DNA of 64,000 bases. Origin: Devosia sp. FKR38. Lineage in GTDB: Bacteria > Pseudomonadota > Alphaproteobacteria > Rhizobiales > Devosiaceae. The DNA is taken from positions 968,456 through 1,032,455 of the forward strand of contig NZ_STGC01000005.1 in NCBI RefSeq assembly GCF_005222805.1. Reading direction: 5' to 3'. Positions 17,427 to 26,341 of the stretch are shown piece by piece. The notes beneath the pieces are model-generated. The model did no database searches. It was given only the letters and a program-made list of their open reading frames with translations, and was not told the DNA's origin. The position numbers and the translations under genes were made by a program. The number at the start of each line of letters is the position of its first letter. Position 1 is the stretch's first letter.

Positions 17427-18637
17427 GTCCCCAGATTCTCCGGCTTTGGCCTTATGCCCAGCCGTAGCAGCAGCAGCATGGCGATGCCGCCCACCAGGCC
17501 CCAGAACGGCGCGCCGACGCCCAGCACAGTGATTCCCGAAGCCGTTGTAACGAAAGTGAAAATTGCCGGCAGCCGCACGTCCTCATGCGCCAGGGCCCCC
17601 GCCAGAGCCGCCGTCAGGCTCGACAGCAATGCCAGCCCGGCAACGGCCTGGATCAGGATGGGCGGCGAAGCGGCGATGAAGGCCGCAGCCAGGCTCGCCG
17701 CGGGCGCCAGCAGCAGATAGACCACGCCGGCCGAAATCGGCGCCGGCCAGCGCTTCTCGTGATCCGGATGCGCCTCGGGCCCGGCGCAGATCGCCGCGGT
17801 GATGGCCGCCAGATTGCTGGTGTGCCCGCCAAAGAACGCCGTGGCGGCGCTCGAAATGCCGGTGAGGATGAACATCGGCGCCGGCGGCAGGGTATAGCCA
17901 TTGGCCTGCATCACCGCGAGCCCCGGCAGGTTCTGCGAGGCCATGGTGACAATATAGACCGGCAGGCCGATGCGGATGATGGCATCGGCCGTGAACACCG
18001 GCATCACCGGCACAAACACCGGCCAGCTGCCATCCAGCGCGCCCGGCGGCAGATGGGTGGTGGCGGCCAGCAGCACGCCGGTGACCACCACCGCCAGCGG
18101 CACGGCGAAGCGGCGGGCAAAGCGCAGGCCCAGCACCCAGGCCAGCAGAATGGGCAGCGCCAGCGCCGGCAGCTCGGCAACCGCCTTGATCGGCGCCAGA
18201 CATAGCGTCAGCAGCATGCCCGCCAGCATGGCATTGGCGATCGGCGCCGGAATGGAGGCCACCAGCCGCGCCAGCGGCCGGATCAGCCCGGTCAGCACCA
18301 ACAGGCCTGCCGCCACCAGGAACGCTCCGGCCACCGCCGGAAAGCCGCCCACCGGCTCGCCAACGGTCAGGATGAAGGCCACGCCCGGCGTCGACCAGGC
18401 AAAGCTCGCCGGAATCCTGAGCCGCGCGCTGACCACAATATTGAGGATGCCAATGGCAATACACACCGTCATCAGGCCAGAACCGGCCTGCTGCGGCGTC
18501 GCCCCAGCCGCCGTCAGCGCTGCCAGCACCAGGGTAAAGGTGCTGGCATAGCCAACGATGGCTGCCAGGGCGCCGGCCATGATGGGCTGGAAAAAGCTGC
18601 GGGCCCCGTCCCCGGACACCGTCTCGATCTTGCTCAC
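17423..18637 (-). CDS. benE: BenE family benzoate/H+ symporter
   Basis: 404 residues from GTG at 18637, chosen because GGAGAG lies 6 bases upstream; the longer open frame has no membrane-protein character before this. It has about twelve hydrophobic segments. The BenE hallmarks are the early Tyr-Ala-Ser-Thr-Phe-Thr-Leu-Val segment, Trp-Ser-Thr-Pro-Gly-Val-Ala, Asn-Leu-Pro-Gly-Leu-Ala-Val-Met, and Phe-Gly-Gly-His-Thr-Ser-Asn-Leu-Ala-Ala-Ile. Characterised members import benzoate with protons, but no benzoate-degradation gene is nearby, so the substrate is uncertain. It forms a two-gene operon with mobA. Confidence 0.88.
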   Translation of the reverse strand: MSKIETVSGDGARSFFQPIMAGALAAIVGYASTFTLVLAALTAAGATPQQAGSGLMTVCIAIGILNIVVSARLRIPASFAWSTPGVAFILTVGEPVGGFPAVAGAFLVAAGLLVLTGLIRPLARLVASIPAPIANAMLAGMLLTLCLAPIKAVAELPALALPILLAWVLGLRFARRFAVPLAVVVTGVLLAATTHLPPGALDGSWPVFVPVMPVFTADAIIRIGLPVYIVTMASQNLPGLAVMQANGYTLPPAPMFILTGISSAATAFFGGHTSNLAAITAAICAGPEAHPDHEKRWPAPISAGVVYLLLAPAASLAAAFIAASPPILIQAVAGLALLSSLTAALAGALAHEDVRLPAIFTFVTTASGITVLGVGAPFWGLVGGIAMLLLLRLGIRPKPENLGT

Positions 18638-18776
18638 GCGACTCTCCACAAATGATGGCGACACCCTAGGCAGCCCCGCCGCCTTGGTGAAGCGCAAACG
18701 CAACGGCACGGCGCTAACACTTTGGCAACCTGCTCGCTTGCATATGGAAGGGCGCTCGATTAGATAGCGCCGCAGA

Positions 18777-18850
18777 GGCCTCGTGGCGGAGTGGTTACGC
18801 AGCGGATTGCAAATCCGTGTACTCCGGTTCAATTCCGGACGAGGCCTCCA
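18777..18850 (+). tRNA. tRNA-Cys (GCA)
   Basis: A cloverleaf starts GGCCTCG and pairs with CGAGGCC (18840-18846). The anticodon loop TTGCAAA gives GCA, the T-loop is TTCAATT, the discriminator is T, and CCA is encoded (18848-18850). A T-rich stretch follows directly. Confidence 0.95.
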
Positions 18851-19023
18851 TTTTTCCTTTCAATTGTGTGACATTGACACGGCCTGCGGTAGACAACCGC
18901 TGCCCCGCACATGGCTCCCATGCGTGAATCATTTTGCCGCGCCCCGCAAACGTGGCTTGCCAAGCGGGCGAGGGGAGGGATATTCACGTCCAGCATATGG
19001 GCGTATGGGGCGGATAATCGCAA

Positions 19024-19677
19024 ATGACGGATTTCGGGCGGCTGCGGGCCGTGATGGTCGACAATCAGTTGCGGACCAGCGGTGTGACCGAGCGGGGCGT
19101 TCTGGCGCAGATGGGTGCGGTTCCCCGCGAGCGTTTTGTCCCTGTTGAGCGTCAGGGCCTGGCCTATATCGACGATATTCACTGGCTTGGCGGCGGCCGC
19201 GAGCGCTTCATGATGGCGCCGGCAACCCTGGCCAAGCTGCTGCAGCTGGCCGAGATCACCGAGACCGACAGCGTGCTCGATGTCGGCGCCGGCACCGGCT
19301 ATGCCACCGCCGTGATTGCGGGCCTTGCGGCCACTGTCGTCGGGCTTGAGGCCGATGCGGCCTTGGCCCAGGCCGCAAAGGACAATCTGGCTGGGCTTGG
19401 CCTGGCCAATGCCAGCGTGATTTCAGGCGATCTGGACGCCATCGGCACCCGCATGTTCGACCTTGTATTCGTCCAGGGCACACTCGATATCGTCCCAAAT
19501 GCCTTGCTGGGCGCCGTCAAGGACGGTGGTCGCCTGGTCGCTTTGGTGCGCGATGGTGGCGTCTCGGTGGCCAGCGTCTTCGTCAAGACCGGTAGCACGG
19601 TGACGGCACGCGGCGAGTTCAATGCCACCCTGCCTGCGCTCGACACGCGGCCCAGGGCGGTCGAGTTCGTATTCTGA
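19024..19677 (+). CDS. Protein-L-isoaspartate O-methyltransferase-like protein
   Basis: 217 residues. SAM motif I Val-Leu-Asp-Val-Gly-Ala-Gly-Thr-Gly is at 84-92, after an N-terminal Pcm region (Asp-Asn-Gln-Leu-Arg-Thr-Ser-Gly-Val, Val-Pro-Arg-Glu-Arg-Phe-Val-Pro). In true PIMT the substrate loop contains Thr-Ile-Ser-Ala-Pro-His; here the stretch at 59-68 reads Arg-Glu-Arg-Phe-Met-Met-Ala-Pro-Ala-Thr. The usual isoaspartyl-binding Ser-Ala-Pro-His is therefore changed, and a different methyl acceptor is possible. This divergent Pcm is commonly found just before tolC in Hyphomicrobiales, as here. It is not the usual surE-linked pcm. Confidence 0.8.
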   Translation: MTDFGRLRAVMVDNQLRTSGVTERGVLAQMGAVPRERFVPVERQGLAYIDDIHWLGGGRERFMMAPATLAKLLQLAEITETDSVLDVGAGTGYATAVIAGLAATVVGLEADAALAQAAKDNLAGLGLANASVISGDLDAIGTRMFDLVFVQGTLDIVPNALLGAVKDGGRLVALVRDGGVSVASVFVKTGSTVTARGEFNATLPALDTRPRAVEFVF

Positions 19678-19810
19678 TTGCATGGATGAACCCGTTGCAG
19701 CGATGCAACGCAGCGTGGTCATCCGTACATTAAACTTTGGTATTGTCGGCCGCCGCAGGTTGTTAACCCATGCCGCGCGGCTATAAAGTTCTGGTGTTCT
19801 GGAGGCGGCG

Positions 19811-21175
19811 ATGAGTTTTCGCAGAAGTTTGGCGGCTAGCGCTCTGGCTGTGTTCGCAAGTGCAATTGCGGTGAGTGGCGCCCAGGCGCAGTCCATCGCC
19901 CAGGCTTTGACCATTGCCTATGATCATGCGCCGGACCTGCAGTCCGCGCTGCTCAATGCCAAGGCCTCTGCCGAAAATATTGCGCTGGCCAAGGCTGGCA
20001 CCCGCCCCACGCTGGGCGCATCGGTGACCGGCAACTACAGCTGGGCCCTGACCGGTGGCAAGTTCACCGATGGCACCTCGCTGACCACCGGCCTGTCCTA
20101 TAATCAGACGCTTTACGACGGAAACAAGACCAATTCCGAAATCGAGGCGGCCCGCGCCGGCGCGGAAGCGGCCGAATACCAGATCCGCAATACCGAGCAG
20201 AACGTGCTGCTGGCCGTGGTGCAGGCCTATGTCGCCGTGCTCAGCAACAGCCAGCTGGTGGCGCTGCGGCAGGAAAATCTCTCCTTCTTCCAGGCGCAGC
20301 TGCAGTCGGCCCGCGATCGGCTCGACGTGGGCGAGGGCACCCGCATTGATGTGGCCCAGGCCGAGGCCCGTCTGGCCCAGGGCGACGCGACCTATCGCGC
20401 TGCGCTGAGCAGCCTGGAAACCAGCAAGGCCACCTTTGAGCGCTATGTCGGGCAGGCGCCGCACAATCTGAGCGCCTCGCATAATTTCGGCAATCTGGTT
20501 CCCAAGGCCCTGGCCTCGGCCATCGCGGAGGCCGAGACTGGCCATCCGGCCATTCTGATGGCCAAGGCCGCCATCCGCGCTGCCCAGGCCAGCAGCAAGG
20601 CCGCCGAGGCCGGCTTTGGCCCCAAGGCCTCGCTGAACGGCAATGTCGGTTCCAAGATCACTGGACAGAATGGCTCGCCCACCGACGGCTTCAGCGGTTC
20701 GGTGTCTTTCCAGATCACCGTGCCGCTCTATGCCGGCGGCGCCATCGGCGCCAGCGTGCGCAAGGCCAATATCGAACAGATTAAATCCGAGGTGGACGCC
20801 ATGTCCTCCTATGACAAGATCCGTGAATCGGTGATTTCGGCCTGGGCCGGTATCCAGAGCGCCGATGCGCAGATCTCGGCTGCCAGTGCCGCCGTGTCGG
20901 CCGGCAAGACCGTGCTGGACGGCGTCATCCAGGAACGCGATCTGGGCACCCGCACCACGCTGGACGTGCTCAATTCTCAGGCCGAACTGACCACCGCCCG
21001 CGAGGGCCTGATCAATGCCTCCTCCAACAAGGTGCTGGCAACGTTCTCGCTGCTGGCCGCCATGGGCCATCTGACCGCGACGGACCTCGGTCTCAACGTC
21101 GAAGTCAAGTCAGCGGCGCGCTACACCGATGCCGTGGATGACGTCTGGGCCGAGCTGCGCACCGTCGCCGAATAG
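19811..21175 (+). CDS. tolC: TolC family outer-membrane efflux protein
   Basis: 454 residues with a signal peptide (cut after Ser-Gly-Ala-Gln-Ala, ~27). Two internally related halves carry long alternating helices, with the TolC-type Tyr-Asn-Gln-Thr-Leu-Tyr-Asp-Gly motif in the first half and Val-Pro-Leu-Tyr-Ala-Gly-Gly in the second. Arg-Thr-Thr-Leu-Asp-Val-Leu-Asn before the last helix is also typical. It forms the trimeric outer-membrane/periplasmic channel for type I secretion and RND efflux. No partner pump is adjacent. A terminator follows, so popZ has a separate promoter. Confidence 0.92.
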   Translation: MSFRRSLAASALAVFASAIAVSGAQAQSIAQALTIAYDHAPDLQSALLNAKASAENIALAKAGTRPTLGASVTGNYSWALTGGKFTDGTSLTTGLSYNQTLYDGNKTNSEIEAARAGAEAAEYQIRNTEQNVLLAVVQAYVAVLSNSQLVALRQENLSFFQAQLQSARDRLDVGEGTRIDVAQAEARLAQGDATYRAALSSLETSKATFERYVGQAPHNLSASHNFGNLVPKALASAIAEAETGHPAILMAKAAIRAAQASSKAAEAGFGPKASLNGNVGSKITGQNGSPTDGFSGSVSFQITVPLYAGGAIGASVRKANIEQIKSEVDAMSSYDKIRESVISAWAGIQSADAQISAASAAVSAGKTVLDGVIQERDLGTRTTLDVLNSQAELTTAREGLINASSNKVLATFSLLAAMGHLTATDLGLNVEVKSAARYTDAVDDVWAELRTVAE

Positions 21176-21202
21176 GCACACGATCACCATTGACCAGACT
21201 TG

Positions 21203-21233
21203 GTGGCCGGGCGCAGTCCCGGCCACAAGTTTT
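21203..21233 (+). terminator. Terminator after tolC
   Basis: A perfect 9-bp stem (21203-21211 with 21218-21226) closes a 6-base loop and is followed by AAGTTTT. Confidence 0.75.
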
Positions 21234-21374
21234 AGTGGAAGACCCTGTGTGCAACCCCCTGCACGATTCCTAATTTGCGTGGCGCAGTCTAAGGTATTGT
21301 TTACGAATCAGGGATTGGCTGCACTGGCGGAGCGCTGAAAGCCCCCGGATCGAGCGCGCGAGTATGAGGCATCG

Positions 21375-22277
21375 ATGAACAAGCCGGCACCAAAAGAACC
21401 TTCCATGGACGAGATCCTGTCGTCCATCAGGCAGATTATCGCCGACGACGACGCCGCAGGGGCCCCCCGCCGACCCTCCATGCAGGCAGCCGCTGCGCCC
21501 ATGGAAGCCGCGCCGGCCCGGTCCGCTGCTGGTTCGCTTGATCGCGACCTCAGCGACATGCTCGACGATATCGAGCCGCTGGCGCTGTCGCCGTCCCAGA
21601 TTGTGTCCGACGATGACGATATCGGCGGCTTCAGCTTTGACTCCATCCTGGCCGATACCGAACCAGCCGCTGCTGACGACGATGATCCTATGGCTGCCGC
21701 CATGGCAGCGGTGCCTAACCTCGTTGACCCCGAAGATATCGCCTTTGCGCCCGAGCCGGTGGACGATGATCTGCCGTCTTTTGATCCGCCGCCGCAGCGC
21801 GCGCCCATGGCGCCGCCCAAGCCGGCCGCCGCTGCACCTGCGCCTGTCCGCGCGCCGATCATGCCCGAGCCAGAGCCGGAGCCTGAGCCCGCGTTTGAGC
21901 CGGAGCCGGCCTTCGAGCCCGAGCCGGAATTCACCCCGGCACCGGCCATGATCGAGCCCAGCTTCGATCCCGAGCCCGAGATGGCCGCGCCGCCGCCGCG
22001 CCCACAGCCGACCATCGCCCAGGCGGCGCCCATGCCCGATGCGCGCCTGTCCAGCGACATGGCCGATCAGCTGCTCGAGCCGGCCACCCAGGCGGCCGTA
22101 CGCAGCTCGATGACCAAGCTCAATGGTCTTGGTCTCGGCAATGCCGGCGCCACCATCGAGTCGCTGATGCGCGACATGCTGCGCCCCATGCTCAAGGAAT
22201 GGCTGGACGAGAACCTGCCGTCCGTCGTCGAGCGCATGGTGGAAAAGGAAATCGCCCGCATTTCGCGCGGCGAATAG
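21375..22277 (+). CDS. popZ: PopZ / DUF2497 polar organising protein
   Basis: 300 residues. The N-terminal motif Pro-Ser-Met-Asp-Glu-Ile-Leu-Ser-Ser-Ile-Arg-Gln-Ile-Ile (10-23) is the client-binding helix of PopZ. The middle (~40-230) is disordered, rich in Pro, Asp and Glu, with runs of Glu-Pro and repeated Phe-Glu-Pro-Glu-Pro units. The C-terminal ~60 residues are the helical oligomerisation domain (Ala-Thr-Ile-Glu-Ser-Leu-Met-Arg-Asp-Met-Leu-Arg-Pro-Met-Leu-Lys). PopZ forms a pole-localised condensate that tethers ParB and cell-cycle kinases in Caulobacter and marks the growing pole in Agrobacterium. It sits between tolC and valS, a conserved placing in the order. Confidence 0.88.
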   Translation: MNKPAPKEPSMDEILSSIRQIIADDDAAGAPRRPSMQAAAAPMEAAPARSAAGSLDRDLSDMLDDIEPLALSPSQIVSDDDDIGGFSFDSILADTEPAAADDDDPMAAAMAAVPNLVDPEDIAFAPEPVDDDLPSFDPPPQRAPMAPPKPAAAAPAPVRAPIMPEPEPEPEPAFEPEPAFEPEPEFTPAPAMIEPSFDPEPEMAAPPPRPQPTIAQAAPMPDARLSSDMADQLLEPATQAAVRSSMTKLNGLGLGNAGATIESLMRDMLRPMLKEWLDENLPSVVERMVEKEIARISRGE

Positions 22278-22453
22278 CCTCTCCACGCCCTTGCGGCCCA
22301 GTCTGTAGCGACCCGTTGGCGCGGCACGCAGCCTATTGCGCGCCAAACCACGGGTTGGTGTTGACCCCGCCAGCCGCATTTGCTTGAAGTCTGCCAACCT
22401 ATTGTTCGGCCCGCCACACCCGTTTGGCGGGTCGCTGCTGTTGCGAGTGACCT

Positions 22454-25213
22454 ATGCTTGAAAAGTCCTATGAGCCTGGTGCCGTCGAGACGCGCGTCTA
22501 TGCCGACTGGCTCAAGGCCAATGCCTTTGCCGCCGGGGCAGGGGCCGCGCCCGGCGCCGAGACCTTCACCATCGTCATTCCGCCGCCCAATGTGACGGGT
22601 TCGCTGCACATCGGCCACGCGCTCAACAACACCATCCAGGACATCCTGGTGCGGTTCAACCGCATGCTGCGCAAGGATGTGCTCTGGCAGCCGGGCACCG
22701 ACCACGCCGGCATTGCCACCCAGATGATCGTCGAGCGCCAGCTGATGGAGCGTCAGCAGCCCGGTCGCCGCGCCATGGGCCGCGAAAAATTCGTCGAGCG
22801 GGTCTGGGAGTGGAAGGCCGAGAGCGGCGGCACGATCATGAACCAGCTCAAGCGCCTGGGCGCTTCGGCTGATTTTTCTCGTGAACGCTTCACCATGGGC
22901 GAGAACGGCGCAGCCGACGACCAGATGGTGCGCGCCGTCACCAAGGTGTTCGTCGAGCTGCACAAGCGCGGCCTGATCTATCGCGCCAAGCGCCTGGTCA
23001 ATTGGCATCCTGGCCTGGAAACCGCCATCTCTGACCTCGAGGTCGAGAACATCGAGATCAAGGGCCACATGTGGCACCTGCGCTATCCGCTGGCTGATGG
23101 CGTAACCTACCAGTTCCCGATTGCGCATGATGAAGAGGGCAAGCCCACCGAGTGGGAAACCCGCGACTATATCATCGTCGCCACCACGCGCCCCGAAACC
23201 ATGCTGGGCGACTCCGGCATTGCCGTGCACCCAACCGACGAGCGCTATGCCAGCCTAGTTGGCAAATTCGTCGACCTGCCGTTGGTTGGCCGCCGCATTC
23301 CCGTCGTTGCCGATGAATATGCCGACCCCACCCTGGGCACCGGCGCGGTCAAGATCACCCCGGCGCATGACTTCAACGACTTCGAGGTCGGCGTCCGCAA
23401 CAATCTTGAGCAGATCAACGTCTTCACCACCCAGGGCGCAATCATCTCGGCCGATTTCGTGCCGGCCGATCTGCGCGGGCTCGACCGCTTTGTGGCGCGC
23501 AAGGCCATCGTCGCCCAGCTGACGGCGCTGGCCGAAGCTGAGCCCACCCGTGGCCTGGCGTTCATCGAAGACAAGAAGATCATGGTGCCGCATGACGAGA
23601 AGAGCAAACTCGTCGTCATCGAGCCCTTCCTGACCGACCAGTGGTGGGTCAAGGCCGATGTGCTGGCGCAGCCGGCCATGGCTTCGGTGCGCGAAGGCCG
23701 CACCAAATTCGTGCCGCAGCAGTATGAGAACACCTATTTCGCCTGGCTGGAGAACATCAAGCCCTGGTGCATTTCGCGCCAGCTGTGGTGGGGCCATCAG
23801 ATCCCGGCCTGGTATGGCCCGGATAACGAGGCCTTTGTCGCCCAGAGCGCCGAAGAGGCGCAGGCGCTGGCCGATGCCCATTATGGCAAGCCGGTGACGC
23901 TCAAGCGCGACGAAGACGTGCTCGACACCTGGTTCTCCTCGGCCCTGTGGCCCTTCTCGACCCTGGGCTGGCCGGATGACACCGCCGAACTGCGCCGCTA
24001 TTACCCCACCGATGTGCTGGTCACCGGCTTTGACATCATCTTCTTCTGGGTCGCCCGCATGATGATGATGGGGCTCGAATTCCTCAAGGAAGAGCCCTTC
24101 CATACCGTTTACATGCACGCCCTGGTCCGCGACGAAAAGGGCCAGAAAATGAGCAAGACCAAGGGCAATGTCATCGACCCGCTCGAGCTCATCGACCAGT
24201 ATGGTGCCGATGCGACGCGCTTCACCTTGGCTGCCATGGCCGCCCAGGGGCGCGATCTCAAGCTCTCGATCAGCCGCGTCGAGGGCTATCGCAACTTCGT
24301 CACCAAGATCTGGAATGCCGCGCGCTTCCTCGAGATGAACGAGTGCCGCCGCGTCGACGGTTTCGACCCCAGGGGCAACACGCTGGCGCTCAACCGCTGG
24401 ATCGTCGGCGCCACCGCCCGCGCAGCCGCTGCCGTCAGCAAGGGCATCGTCGACTACAAGTTCAACGAAGCCTCCAACGCCGCCTATGACTTCGTCTGGG
24501 GCACGTTCTGCGACTGGTATGTCGAATTCGCCAAGCCGGTGTTCATGGGCGAGGACGAGGCTGCCAAGGCCGAGACCCGCGCCACTGCCGCCTGGGCGCT
24601 CGACCAGATCCTGCTGATCCTGCATCCCTTCATGCCCTTCGTTACCGAAGAGCTGTGGGCCGAAACCGGCAAGCTCGGGCCGGCGCGCGCAAACATGCTG
24701 ATCCTGTCCGACTGGCCCGATCTGTCTGGCCTTGAGGACGCCGAAGCCGATGCCGAGCTGACCTGGCTGATCGATGTGATCACCAATGTCCGCTCGGTGC
24801 GCAGCGAGATGAACGTGCCGGCCGCCGCCAAGCTGCCGCTGGTGGTGGTGGGCGCGGGCGAGACCACGCTCAAGCGCCTCGTCGCCGGCACCTCGCTCAT
24901 CACCCGCCTGGCGCGGCTGGAGAGCATTTCGCCCCAGTCCGAAGTGCCCGGCGAATCCGCGCAGTTTGTCGTCGGCGAAGCCACCTGGGCGCTGCCGCTG
25001 GCCGAGTTCATCGACATTCCCACCGAAAAGGCGCGGCTGGAGAAGGAAGTGGCCAAGCTCGACGCCGAGGTCAGCCAGATCGACAAGAAGCTCGGCAATG
25101 AGCAGTTTGTCGCCAAGGCCCCCGAGGAAGTGATCGAAGAGCAGAAGGCCCGTCGCGAAGCCGCCGTCGAGCGGCGTCATCATATCGCCGAGGCGCTCAA
25201 GCGCCTTAGCTGA
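22454..25213 (+). CDS. valS: Valyl-tRNA synthetase
   Basis: 919 residues, usual for the family. The HIGH motif is His-Ile-Gly-His at 52-55 after Pro-Pro-Pro-Asn-Val-Thr-Gly-Ser. The editing (CP1) domain occupies roughly 190-380. Lys-Met-Ser-Lys-Thr is at 565-569. The C-terminal ~65 residues form the ValRS coiled coil (Glu-Lys-Ala-Arg-Leu-Glu-Lys-Glu-Val-Ala-Lys). It charges tRNA-Val in the cytoplasm. It is 176 bp after popZ, with a short imperfect hairpin in the spacer. Confidence 0.96.
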   Translation: MLEKSYEPGAVETRVYADWLKANAFAAGAGAAPGAETFTIVIPPPNVTGSLHIGHALNNTIQDILVRFNRMLRKDVLWQPGTDHAGIATQMIVERQLMERQQPGRRAMGREKFVERVWEWKAESGGTIMNQLKRLGASADFSRERFTMGENGAADDQMVRAVTKVFVELHKRGLIYRAKRLVNWHPGLETAISDLEVENIEIKGHMWHLRYPLADGVTYQFPIAHDEEGKPTEWETRDYIIVATTRPETMLGDSGIAVHPTDERYASLVGKFVDLPLVGRRIPVVADEYADPTLGTGAVKITPAHDFNDFEVGVRNNLEQINVFTTQGAIISADFVPADLRGLDRFVARKAIVAQLTALAEAEPTRGLAFIEDKKIMVPHDEKSKLVVIEPFLTDQWWVKADVLAQPAMASVREGRTKFVPQQYENTYFAWLENIKPWCISRQLWWGHQIPAWYGPDNEAFVAQSAEEAQALADAHYGKPVTLKRDEDVLDTWFSSALWPFSTLGWPDDTAELRRYYPTDVLVTGFDIIFFWVARMMMMGLEFLKEEPFHTVYMHALVRDEKGQKMSKTKGNVIDPLELIDQYGADATRFTLAAMAAQGRDLKLSISRVEGYRNFVTKIWNAARFLEMNECRRVDGFDPRGNTLALNRWIVGATARAAAAVSKGIVDYKFNEASNAAYDFVWGTFCDWYVEFAKPVFMGEDEAAKAETRATAAWALDQILLILHPFMPFVTEELWAETGKLGPARANMLILSDWPDLSGLEDAEADAELTWLIDVITNVRSVRSEMNVPAAAKLPLVVVGAGETTLKRLVAGTSLITRLARLESISPQSEVPGESAQFVVGEATWALPLAEFIDIPTEKARLEKEVAKLDAEVSQIDKKLGNEQFVAKAPEEVIEEQKARREAAVERRHHIAEALKRLS

Positions 25214-25290
25214 TCCCTGGCATGGTCCGGCCCCTAGTGAGGGGTGGCCGGACCGGCCCCGACTGCTGTCAACCGAAGCGAGACCTGAGC

Positions 25291-26298
25291 ATGGATGACA
25301 CGCCCCGCGAACCACCCGCCAGAGCCCTGCAGAATGGCATGATCGGCGTTGGCGCCGTGCTGGTCTTTGATGGCAAGGGCGGCGTCGTCCGTCACGAACC
25401 CAGCGTCGAGACGCCCAAGATTCCGCTGCGCGGCTTCAAGCTGGTCTGCGGCAACTCCCGGGCGCCCGAATTCAAGGTCTGGCTCAAGGAAGAGCTGGGC
25501 GTGTTCAACGCCGACCTGCTCACTGTGCCCAGCACCCGCTCGCGCTGCACGGTGATCGAAGACCGCGCCATGGTGGTGATGCGCGTCGCCCGACCCGGCG
25601 CCGAGCCCGACGATATGGGCCGGCAATTGCTGACCCTGTGGATCGAAAAGGGCCGGGTGATCATTGCCTCCGAGCTCAATATTCTCGATTTCCTCGGCCT
25701 GACCAAATGGGAGAGCTCGCACCACGCGCCGGTGTCGCCGGCCGATCTGGTGGCCCGGCTGGGCCTGCGCGCGGCGGATCGGCTCGAACCCCTGGTCGAG
25801 CGGCTGGGCGACCGGCTCGACGAGATCGAGGAATCCCTGATCATCCAGAACGCCTCGCGCGCCCAGGGCAAGCTCAGCCATCTGCGCCGCACACTCATCA
25901 GCTTCCGCCGCATCGTCTGGCCGCAGCGCGATGTGCTCAATACGCTCGAGATCGAAGATCTCTCGCATTTCTCGCCACGCGACCGCATGCGGCTGCGCGA
26001 GGCCTCGGCCCGCTCGGCTCGCCTCGGCGATGAGTTGCAGGCGCTGTCCGAACGCGCCGTGCTGGTGCATGAGCAGATCATCGACGCCCGTGCCGAGCAG
26101 ATGAACCAGACCATGCTGGTGCTGGCCGCGGTGACCGTGGTGTTCATGCCACTGACGCTGCTCACCGGCGCTTTGGGCATGAATGTGTCCGGCATTCCCT
26201 TCTCGGACAATCCACACGCCTTCTGGGTGGTCTGTCTGGCGCTGTTCGGCATGTCGCTGGGCATCATCTGGTGGATGCGCCGGCACCGCTGGCTTTAG
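25291..26298 (+). CDS. zntB: Zinc transporter ZntB (CorA family)
   Basis: 335 residues from the ATG at 25291. A large cytoplasmic N-terminal domain is followed by a long helix and two C-terminal membrane spans with the Gly-Met-Asn selectivity motif (Leu-Gly-Met-Asn-Val-Ser-Gly-Ile-Pro). The protein ends in Arg-His-Arg-Trp-Leu, like the basic Trp-Leu end of E. coli ZntB. CorA proteins with this layout form pentamers moving Zn2+ (ZntB) or Mg2+. ZntB is preferred from the N-terminal sequence. The gene follows valS by 77 bp and may be cotranscribed with it. Confidence 0.85.
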   Translation: MDDTPREPPARALQNGMIGVGAVLVFDGKGGVVRHEPSVETPKIPLRGFKLVCGNSRAPEFKVWLKEELGVFNADLLTVPSTRSRCTVIEDRAMVVMRVARPGAEPDDMGRQLLTLWIEKGRVIIASELNILDFLGLTKWESSHHAPVSPADLVARLGLRAADRLEPLVERLGDRLDEIEESLIIQNASRAQGKLSHLRRTLISFRRIVWPQRDVLNTLEIEDLSHFSPRDRMRLREASARSARLGDELQALSERAVLVHEQIIDARAEQMNQTMLVLAAVTVVFMPLTLLTGALGMNVSGIPFSDNPHAFWVVCLALFGMSLGIIWWMRRHRWL

Positions 26299-26341
26299 CC
26301 AGGAGGAGGCCCCGGGCGGCGTGCCCGGAGCCCCGTTGCCC

